Shown here piece by piece: positions 52,051 through 62,400 of a stretch of 64,000 bases of DNA. Position numbers and translations under genes: made by a program. Origin of the DNA: Stentor coeruleus. Its lineage: Eukaryota; Ciliophora; Heterotrichea; Heterotrichida; Stentoridae. Positions within the stretch are counted from its first letter, which is position 1; each line of letters opens with the position of its first letter. The notes beneath the pieces are model-generated. The model was not told the DNA's origin and did not search any database. It was given only the letters and a program-made list of their open reading frames with translations. The stretch lies in NCBI GenBank assembly GCA_001970955.1, contig MPUH01000078.1:1-64000 (forward strand), given 5' to 3'.

Positions 52051-53608
52051 TCATGAGTTTGGGTTAGAGTCTAATGATCTACGTTTATTAGCAAGATTGA
52101 ATTGGGATTTTGATTTTGTTTTAATACTTTGGATTTCTAGCATTGGGGTTTTAGACCTTTTTTGAAGGTGGACTATGAGGTTGTGGTCGTTTTGGGATTG
52201 GAAAATCAGATTTTTGATTTTTTCATTGAGTTGGTTGTTGGATTTCATAAGATCGTATTTTGTATTTTTGCATTTTTTGTATTTTATTAAGAGTTTATTG
52301 AATGCGTTTATGAAATATTGAAGATCTTGAGTAACTGGGGATAGTGTAGAATGTTCAGGTGAGTTTTGTAATGATTGAGCAGCTGTATTTTTTTTAGAGT
52401 ATTTTGTGATATCGCATTTATAATCATAGGATTTGTGTTGGAGCTGTAAGTTTAAGTCTTTTATAATATTTTCATATGTTTTTAGTTTTTTTTCTAAAGA
52501 GACATTCATTTCAACAGCAAACTTATAATCTGCTGAAGGACGAACAGTAGTTTTTAAGTCCATAATCTGTGTATCTTTTATATGATTACTGACACTTAAT
52601 TCCTCATTAATTTTACTTATAGCATCCCTCTCATTCATTAATATTTGAAGATTAGTCTTCATCCTAACCAAATCCTCTTTCATCCTATCAATGCAAACCA
52701 TATTATTTTCCCTATCTTGTAACACTTTCCCATATTTCCCATACAATTCTTGATACTTTTTCCCAATATTCTCTATTTCCAACCTATACTCATTAACTTG
52801 TTCTTCTAATATTTTCTTCTTTATAACAATTTTATTATCCTCTTTATTTCTATTAGAACACCTATATAGTATTTTACTCTTTCCATTTTTCTATCAATTT
52901 CCTCTTATTGTTTTCTAAGATTTTATTCTCAGCTACTAATTCTTGTTTATCTTTTATAAGCCCATCAATTTTTTGATTCATAGCAACAAATTTTAGGTTC
53001 ATTTTTTTTAGCTGCTCATCTTTTGATAGTATTATTTCTTGGAGTTCTTCTTTTTTTATTTGAATCCAATGCTCATCTTTTAATGATGATAATTGCTTAT
53101 TGAGTTCTTAGATTTCAGATGCTTTATTATCAAGTTCATATTGGTAGTATTGAAAGTCGAAACTTGATGATTTTTTATGGTTTTTAATAACATCATTTTT
53201 ATACTCATGATCAAGTGTAGGTATTACAGGTTCGAGTATTGAATATGATTTTAGAGAGTCTTTATAATAGTTCAATTCTTTTGATAAATGCGAGGATTTC
53301 TCTTCAGAGTCTTTCCATGCGGCGTATAAGTTTTTTAATTCGATTTCATAGTGGGCTATTAGTTCGTTTTTTACTATGATTTCATCGTGAGCGTATTTTA
53401 ATGATGATTTTAAACTTTTCTGTATGCTGATTACATTTTCTTCTAAGATTTGATCATAATTTTGATTAAGAGATTTTAGTATTTCATCTTGTACTGCTTT
53501 AGAATTTTTCATTGTATAGTTTTCTTCTTGGAGCTTCCTAACAATTGTTTGATATTCTTTAGCCGCATTACAGCTTGTTTTATAATCTTCGAAATTAGTC
53601 TTGTTCAT
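52051..53608 (-). CDS. Coiled-coil protein with in-frame TAA and 16-nt intron
   Basis: The ATG at 53608 (MNKTNFEDYKTSCNAAKEYQ) opens 166 codons of coiled coil ending at a TAA at 53108-53110. The same frame continues at once as ELNKQLSSLKDEHWIQIKKE and then IDGLIKDKQELVAENKILEN. A 16-nt intron at 52862-52877 (sense GTAAAATACTATATAG) leads into KKKILEEQVNEYRLEIENIG and on to the TGA at 52051. Read through, the product would have about 513 residues. No intron can cover the TAA because no GT lies near it. The heptads and the perfect downstream splice indicate one gene. It may be a young pseudogene, a variant, or a short product plus remnant. Function unknown. Confidence 0.65.
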
Positions 53609-53910
53609 TTACACGAATACAATCATATTAGTTTATGCAATATATTTACAGTATATCATAAAAAAATATCACTTTTAATATATAAAACTAAAAGCAAAAA
53701 TATTCAATAAACATCAACATCATCACGTAAAAAAAATACAAAAAAATTCTTTAACCATAAACCGCTATGCCAAAAAAACTGTTTCCTAACAAAAAAGCTT
53801 GGAAAAATCCATCGTCCTCACATTTCATCAAGGAAAACTATCAAAAACCCTTGAAATTCTCAAATCCTATATAAAAAATCACAAAACCCCGCATATAACC
53901 ATATCCATAA

Positions 53911-56091
53911 CTAACTAGTAAAATTATCTTCCTGTATATAAGCTGTATACGCCTTGACAAGCTTTGGTGGTTTGATTTTTTTATTCAACAACGCATCCCA
54001 ATCGAGTTTCCTAAAAAACAAATAATGTTTAAGAGCATTAAGTGAAGGGCGTTTTTCTGGAACCCTATTCATAACCGCTGATATGAAATATTTTGCTGAT
54101 GCACTAACATAACTTGGAAACTCAAGATTAGCATTTTTTATACTTTCAAATAACATGTCAATGTTTTTTGAATAATAAGGTGGATAACCTGTAAGCATTT
54201 CATATAATAAAGCTCCAAGACCATAAATATCAGCAGGTTTTGATGTACCACTTTCAGATAGAGTTTCAGGAGGTAAATATGCTGGACTTCCTGCAACAGT
54301 TCTTGCAGGGTTCATTTCATTAACATTTTCTTTAGCTAAACCAAAATCAGCCATTTTAATATGTCCTTCTTTATCCAATAATATATTAGAAGGTTTTAAA
54401 TCTCTGTATATGATATCTTTAGCATGCAGATACTCTAAAGCTAAAATAATTTCGCTTATATAAAAACGAGAAGTTTGTTCATCGAGACGACCTTTTTTTT
54501 GTATGAGATTTAGTAAATCTCCATTAGGACAGTATTCAAGAATCATATACACATTTTTAGGGTCTTGAAAGGCGTAGTGTAATTTAAGGATAAATGGGTG
54601 ATTTAGTCTTTTCATGATTTTTATTTCGCTTATCGCGTATTTTAATTGTTTTTTTTTCTGCAACGATAATATACTAAGGATTTTCATTGCATAAAAAGTT
54701 TCAGGTTCTTCACACCCAGCTTCAGTTTCAGTTTTTTTTTTAACTTTTAACACTGTACCGAAACTCCCATTTCCAAGTTCATCAAGTGCTTCAAAGCTTG
54801 AAAGATTTAATTCCTGTTCTTTAATCGAAGGTTTTTTCGACATACATTTTTGATCTTCAATAGACATATCATTAGCTTTAGTATCATGTGGATCAGTATC
54901 AAGTCCACCAGGATGTAAAATAAAATAATTCGCTGCTTTTTTTAAACGTCTTACCCATTCTTCAGTAAGTTCTTTTTTTTTTAAAGAATATCTGCTTGTA
55001 GAATTCGATGTTTCTATGACAAAATTATACTCTTCTTTTAAAGAAAAAAACCAGTTAGGCTCTTGGCGAACATCTTGTATATCACCTATTTTAATTGTAA
55101 GCTCTGGTAAGGTTTTTTCTTTATAAGCTTCTAATGAAAACTGATACAAAAAACCTTTTTCGACATTAAGTTCAAGGATTACCTTGCGATTGTGTATGAA
55201 AAACGCTGAAGATAACGAAATATGCCCAATCATGTTTTCAGGTTTTTCTTCTGAACATTTTCTAAGCTCTTCATTTCCAGCAGCTACAGCTAGAAGATGA
55301 TGGATTTCATGATCACTTGTTAAATCAAATGGAGTCATTCCATTATGGTCTTTTAGGATTATAAAAGCTAAATTGTCTATAAGTAGTTTTACTATATCTT
55401 TATGATTTCGTTCACATGCTAGATGAAGAGGAGTACCTCGGAATTTGGTTGTTTTATTGATTTGTAAATTTTTATGATGAGTTAAACTTAAAACACAATT
55501 ATAATGACCCATATAACTTGCTAATTGTAATGGGGTCCATTCATCAATTGTAACTCGATTTACGTTTACAGATTTTGTTACAAGGTAAGATGTGATTTCT
55601 GAAATCCCATAATAACAGGCATAATGAAATGGGCTCCATAGACTTGGGTGAACTTGATTTAATATATCTTCGTCTGGGTACATTCTTGAGTGCATTTCTG
55701 CGATCATGATAAAAGCTCTGTGGTTACCAAGTTTACACGTTTCAATCAGGTCTTCAAATTTTGTGTGTTCTGGAATTTTGTATTTTATACTAGCACCAAC
55801 ACTTTCAAGGTAAGTCGAACCTCTGCATTTGTTTTTTTTAAGGATTTTTTGATACCCGTAAACATCGACTTCTATTATTGATCCATGATTAATTTCAAAG
55901 AAGCTAATTGGAAAAGAATCTGTTAATAGTACCTTAAAATTATAGCATATTGTGTATACCAGTCTAAAACCCACATAAATAAGTCTAAATCTTAGTGCAA
56001 TTTCTTTTTTCAGGTCTCCTATAAGCATATTAGGTTCTGCATCTATAATAGTTCTCTTTCTTTTTCCTGCATATTTTATGAGCAACTTCAT
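53911..56091 (-). CDS. Ubiquitin-like / ankyrin / PH / AGC-type protein kinase
   Basis: A 726-residue multidomain kinase. Residues 1-80 resemble a ubiquitin fold (MKLLIKYAGKRKRTIIDAEP; FFEINHGSIIEVDVYG). Ankyrin repeats span about 145-275 (WSPFHYACYYGISEITSYLV; GTPLHLACERNHKDIVKLLI). A PH-like domain follows (about 290-395, ending ELTEEWVRRLKKAANYFI). The kinase domain starts LDELGNGSFGTVLKV and has YAMKIL, YRDLKPSNILLD, DFGLAK and the activation segment ARTVAGSPAYLPPETLSE, then ends PSLNALKHYLFFRKLDWDAL, an AGC-type ending. All catalytic residues are present. The PH-like part suggests membrane recruitment. I know no standard family with this order. Confidence 0.9.
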   Translation of the reverse strand: MKLLIKYAGKRKRTIIDAEPNMLIGDLKKEIALRFRLIYVGFRLVYTICYNFKVLLTDSFPISFFEINHGSIIEVDVYGYQKILKKNKCRGSTYLESVGASIKYKIPEHTKFEDLIETCKLGNHRAFIMIAEMHSRMYPDEDILNQVHPSLWSPFHYACYYGISEITSYLVTKSVNVNRVTIDEWTPLQLASYMGHYNCVLSLTHHKNLQINKTTKFRGTPLHLACERNHKDIVKLLIDNLAFIILKDHNGMTPFDLTSDHEIHHLLAVAAGNEELRKCSEEKPENMIGHISLSSAFFIHNRKVILELNVEKGFLYQFSLEAYKEKTLPELTIKIGDIQDVRQEPNWFFSLKEEYNFVIETSNSTSRYSLKKKELTEEWVRRLKKAANYFILHPGGLDTDPHDTKANDMSIEDQKCMSKKPSIKEQELNLSSFEALDELGNGSFGTVLKVKKKTETEAGCEEPETFYAMKILSILSLQKKKQLKYAISEIKIMKRLNHPFILKLHYAFQDPKNVYMILEYCPNGDLLNLIQKKGRLDEQTSRFYISEIILALEYLHAKDIIYRDLKPSNILLDKEGHIKMADFGLAKENVNEMNPARTVAGSPAYLPPETLSESGTSKPADIYGLGALLYEMLTGYPPYYSKNIDMLFESIKNANLEFPSYVSASAKYFISAVMNRVPEKRPSLNALKHYLFFRKLDWDALLNKKIKPPKLVKAYTAYIQEDNFTS

Positions 56092-56444
56092 TATCTTTAC
56101 TATTATATATACTAATATATCTAAACAATCTTATCATTTCCTACCTTTCCTATCTCCAATTCCCTCTTAGCATATCAAAAACTTATAAAAACCTCAAAAA
56201 AACTACACAAATCCTCATAAACCATAGCTTCTAACACCCAATTACCAAATTTCTAAACTTTTCCTTTCATCCTTCTTTTTTCTGTTTAAAATTCTTAATA
56301 TTCAGCTTAAAAAAATCCTAAAATTAAAAATTTCAAAATGCAAATCCTACTTCTACCCTTAAAACATCTCAAAAACCCTCATAATATTTATTCTTAAACT
56401 CTTTTACTATATATAAGAAATATAGGATTTCTAGGGGGTAATAA
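56092..56444. promoter_or_regulatory. Divergent C-rich spacer
   Basis: This spacer must hold promoters for the kinase (leftward) and the HECT ligase (rightward). From 56,120 to 56,400 the + strand is C-rich and almost free of G. Unlike the other divergent spacers it lacks a G-rich left half. No distinct motif is seen. Confidence 0.5.
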
Positions 56445-59400
56445 ATGAAAATAGAAGGTGAGACTCAAACACTGGTCCCAGGGGTATCAGAATGGGTAAG
56501 CCATCTGTGCGAATGCTCTTCTGAAGACTTTATCAAAGTACTCCAGAGCTTAGAAACATGGTCATTCCAACGTCTTGATGACCTAAGCTCAATTGCTCGT
56601 GTCCTAGATCGAATAGACACTTTGCTTACAGAAGGGATCTCAAGCCACGGATATCCACTTTTAGAGCTCCTTCTAGATAAAACAATACTTATTCTTTCAT
56701 CAGTGACACATAAGTCCTTATACAACTCACTAGACTGTATTCTATCAATTCTAGATTTTTTTGATTGGTCTCTCATATACAAAGCTCTTCAAGTCATCCA
56801 CCTCCTAGTCAACCGAGTAACCCCCGTAGTCAAAGCTACAAAAGCGCACTCAAGCCAGGAGCTCTGTCATAAACTCTATGTCATCGGTCTTGGAAGTAAC
56901 CTAAACTGCCCATCGCCTATAAGCCTACAGCTATTATGTTCATCAAAAAAAATACGCCAATTAGATTTCCAGTATATAAAAAATGATGAAGAGGTTATAA
57001 CAAGTTGTATTAATATCCCTGAAGATTTACAATACGTCTGGGTAAATCGCCAACGTATGAATAGAGCTATAGAAAACCAAGCCTTAAGGGAAAAAATGGT
57101 TGCTTGTCAACTATTAGCCTTAAGTAGTCTTATGCAAATTCCCCCAGAACTTCAGACTTTACAAGATTTTAGTAGGAGTTTGCCTGAACTTTGGCTTCTC
57201 CCGGCTGTGTCTGAGATACTTAAAATGCCGATAAGTTCTGAGGTACATATACAAGCTATAAATTTGTTATCAGGAATACTTGTTATGACTGAAGGCCAAT
57301 CTATACGTCATGAACTTACTCAGAATCATCTTATAACCTCAACTCAAAACTTATTAGCTGCTTGGCAACAACATGGATTAATGCAAACTTTATTAAGAGA
57401 TATTAGTAGTACTACTACAATACTCCCTGAATCAACAGCTCAAGATAATACTTTTATATCAGCTTTATTACATTTAGCTAGTATTATTGCTGATTATAAA
57501 TATCGTGTTGACTCTTCTCATGTTCCAGGGATGACTTGTTCTTTACTTATGCTTTTACAAAACTGTAATTTTTTAACTTTACATAATATAGCCAAAGCTG
57601 TGAGGATTCTCTCAGTTATTGTATCACATTCGATTGATATGTTTAAAGAAATTGGTGGTCTTGAAACTGTTTTGACTTTATTGACTAAGGAAATATATTT
57701 GTATTACAATTCTTCAGATCCAGCTAGGGCATATTTGATAAGAGCTTTGTTTAGATTGTTGAAGATTGTTATAACTAAATGGGACCCTTCACATACTTTG
57801 AATCAAGGAGAAGTTTATCATGTGTTATATGAGTCAGGGTTATTGGAAAGTTTGAAGAAAATTTATGAAATGCGTTATTATGAAGTATATGAGTCATCAT
57901 TGCAGCTTTTATGTTGTTTTGTGAATTTTTCTAAACAGATTATAGATGACCTTATAAACAATGGGACAATACATATACTATTACAAAGTTTAGAAGGGAA
58001 ACTGCCTAACAATGCTAAACTTGTTGGCGTAGTGACAAGATTTTTATGTTTGGTAGCTTTGAATCATGAAGGTAACAAGATAATTGAAGGATTTAATACT
58101 GTAGAAAGACTACTTGAAGCATTAGGAAGTACAAGTGGAGTTGTATTAACTGCTGATTTAGCTGAAAATATTGGTGAAAACATGCAGATTTTAATGAGTA
58201 ACGTCCCTGCAGTTGTCAACAAAGCTGTTGATGGGTGTATATTACTAATAACCTCAATACAAAACTGCAACACTTCAATCAGAGAAATTTTCTTTCCCCA
58301 GCTTACAAACATAGGCAAACTCATAAGCACATTATTAGGTTTTTCACCAGAACTAGTCAAAGGGTTTATAGAACAAGGAGGTCTTGATGGTTTTTTAAGT
58401 ATATTTAAAATGCAAGTACAACCTCTAACCTTTAACAATGAATTTCATGGTTTTGCTGCTTGTGTCAAATCAATCCCAGCAAGTCTAACAGTTCAAGTCT
58501 TAAGTAAAGTTCTTGATTATCTTTCTAATCAATTAGATGCTATTGAAAACTATATCGGTCCATTAGAATCTTTAATGGATTTCTCTCAGGTTTCAGATAC
58601 AAAAATTCTTACGCATTTATTAACAGGTACTGATTCTTTTATAGAACTTGTTAGATTCTTAATACAAAATGGTGGGGCTTCTAATATTGATCTTTTATGT
58701 GCATTATTATATCGCTTGTCTCATTATATGCGAATTCTCATAGCCGAGCAAGCAAGACTTTCTCCATTTAGTAAAGCTAACACCCATACAACTAAAAATT
58801 TCAATCAGCCAATTGATATTCATGAAATAGAAAATGTTTCTTTAAAAAGCTTTGAAGAGAATTTTTATTTTACATGCCAACTTACTGTTAGGAAATTGTA
58901 TAGATTTACTACTAGGATGTCTAGTGCTAGAGGAAGACTTGCGATTACGGAAGATTCAGGGATTAAAATTAGTAAAACTATGGGAGGGATACTTGCTTAT
59001 TTGATTAAATTGATTAATTTGGAAAATGCTGATCAGTATAAAGCGTATTATTATTGTTTACAACTTTCAGATATATTGAAGATTTTGTTACAGGATCAGA
59101 ACTCGAATCCAGCAACTTTGTATACTTTTTATTTAGAAGGGGGTACTGAACATGTTTATAAGTTTTTGTTGCAGTTGAGAGAAATTTCTAAGAGCTTGAG
59201 TAATGATGAGGAAAAATCTTATGATTTAGTTAATTCGATGCAGATATTATGGAATTTGTGTGGAAGGTTTTTGGAAAGTTTATCTATGGGTAGGTTCTCA
59301 ACTACATCAGCTGGTGTCCAAGTTTTACGAGCTTTAGGTTGTGAGAGTTCAAAAGAGATTAACAAAAAAATGCAAACCTTAGCCCTTGAATACCTAACCG

Positions 59401-62400
59401 GACTAAATTTCCTAGAATGTGGAGTTTACTCAACTGCTTTTGCTAGAAGTGCCCTTGAAATCCTCAAAACTTTCTCAGATATCGGTAAAGCAAGTCTTGA
59501 TAGTGATCTTATAAAAAACCTAACAAACATGGGATTTAGCGAACAATCTATAATGCAAGCTTCAAGGGCAACAGGCTCTTGTGAAATCGACAAGATTATG
59601 GATTATTTAATAAGCAATAAAGATCATATGTCAATGTGTACTGAAGAATCAGTTCTTATAGAAAACTTGCATTATATACTTATAAGTTCATTACCTTTTA
59701 TCCCAACTTTACGTTCAAGTGTTGCTGATGTACTTGCGAAAATCTGTTTAAAACCAAATGCACCTTTTAAAGATATAGCGCTTATGTTATTATTACAAAT
59801 TGGGATTTTAGCTTATAGAGCTGTTAGAGAAAGCACTTTATTAGATGCGATGCTTAATACTTTAGGGATGGATATAGAAAAAAGTCAAAGGGATAATCTT
59901 AATTTTACTAATGCTTATAAAGCTTTTTCTGGAGATTCTGGGCTTTTAGAACTTTTGGATATCCCAACTTCGTTTGAGCATTTGGGGGCATGTATTCATG
60001 TTTTATCAGCTTTGGTAAGTAAATCCCCTGATGTTCTTGAAATAATCCACAGTTACAAATTTACATCTTATGCTATAAATTTAATGGAAGCTTTTGCTAC
60101 AGTTGTTGACCCAGTTGGCCTTGGTTGTTTGTCGCCACTTTTTTCATTGCTTGATACTTTGTCTAGATTCTCAGCAGATACTGATATAAAACTTACACTT
60201 GCTTTATGTAACCTTATTAATAATCATAAAAATACACCAATTCCTGAACAGCCTGATTTGTATTCTTTACTTCAAGTCCTCACTTCCCTTACAGCTAATC
60301 CTAAAAACGCTAAAATTTTCATGGATTCTAAAGCTTTAAATATACTACTAACCTTAAGAATAGGAGAAGGGGATGAAAAACTTAAAAATAACCTTAGTGT
60401 ATATGGTATTTTATTAAAACAACTTGTTGAAGACCCATATATACTTCAAGGTAATTTCGAAATTTCCATAATCCAAAACCATAAAAAAGGTATCGAACTT
60501 AAAGACTTCCTCAATTCATTCTCATCACAAATAACAAGAAGTAAAGAAGTTTTTAAAGCAGCTTTTGAAAACACCTGTATAGTAGTCAAGAAAAATGCTG
60601 TAAAATCACAAAATAAAACCCCGAAAAAAAATTCATATGAAGAACGTCAGCATGTGTCGAAATTTGACAAGATGATTGTTGAGCTTAAAAAAGATAGAAA
60701 AGAAATCACAGGTGAAAAGTGGAAAGCTGTAAGTATTATATGCTTAAGTTTATGTGAAGTATGTGAAGGTGAACAAAAAGGTCAAGAATTCATGATCCCA
60801 AGTCAATGCCTTGTATCGATTTTAGCTGAGATTTTCCAATCATACCCTGTATTAATAGGAGAGATAATAAACCAAACAGCTAAACACAATAAAAAATTCA
60901 TCCCTTACCTTATAAGAAACATAATCCCATTCAGATACACCTTACAACTCGTTGAAGGCAAAGTTATATTCAACTACCCAGGTACCAAAAACCAAGTTTC
61001 TCCTGAAATCTATCAAAACTGGGTCAAAGTGACATCGAAACTGATAAAATCCCTAACTTTCAAACAAGCATCGAAACATCAAAACTCATCAATTGTAGAA
61101 ATCTGCAACCTGATCTTCCTTGATAACAACCTCCCAGTCCTCAAAGCTAGAAAAAGGATCTTCAAAGAACTTAAAAGCATGCTTCTCGAACAAACAAAAA
61201 AATCATGGTTTGGTAATGAGAAATCTATGGCTATAGTCCGTTCAGTTGTTATCATAATAATGCAACTTCTTCGTGAAGTACCAAAATCTCCATTTACAAG
61301 CAATAACCCTGCAGAAATAGCTCGAACCTTAGTAAATGAACAATTTAGTATGATAAAATTATTATCAGATGCAGCTAAAGGTGTTAAAATCAACTTCAAA
61401 AAAGCTGGTTCAATGCTAAATTTAATATTAGCTCCATTAGAACTTCTAACAAAATACAATATAAGTTTTACTTTACATTTATCTAAACCTAACAATACAC
61501 AAGAACCTGAAGAAGTTATTGAAGAACCAATGGATGAAGATCTTGGGAAATTTGAAATTTATGATGAAGAAGAATTTGAGAGGGAAGAAAGTAGTAGTAA
61601 TAGTTCACAAGAACATGTTGGAGAAGAAGAAGAAGGTGATGATATTATGGATGAAGATAGTGATAGTGAGAATCAAGTAAATATTGAGCAGGATTTAAAT
61701 GAAGAAGAAGAAGATGAGGATTTATTAGAAGAAAGTGATCAGGTTGAAGAGAATTTAGAAGGAATTGTTGTTGAAGGAAGGAATACTGAAGCTTTTTGGG
61801 CTGAGGATTTAGAAGAAGAAACTGACCCAGCGAGTAATGTGTGGATAAACAACAGGCAGAATGAAGAATTTGTAGTTGAAAGGCATATAATAGACCAGAG
61901 ATTCCAAGGAGAAAATGAAGAAAGTGAACCTTGGTCAGGGATTCGAGATATAAGAGATTTACCAATACATTGGGATAGGGTTGAAGGGGAAGAAGCAGGT
62001 CAATTCGTTAATTTTGTCCCTGAAATTGATGGCAATGATAACGAATTATGGATGATGTTTATGAGAAGAAATCGTTTACATATAGATGGTCCTGATAGAA
62101 ACATAACAAAACCAAGGACTGAAGATACAAGGGCAATCGAAGAACTTTATTTATATTTTACCAAGACTTCAAACAATATCCAAGACCCTGAGCCAGACCC
62201 ACAAACTGATATAAAATCTTTTGACCCAACTTTTTTAGCAGCAATGCCTGATGATATACGTATTGAACTTTTACAACAAAGACCTACATCAACAACTTAT
62301 ATCGATCAAGAAATATCTGAAGAATTCCTCTCAGCCCTACCTGAAGAATTAAGAGCTGAAATCCTTCCAAGTCATTTACCTCGTATTGGGAATAGTGAAG

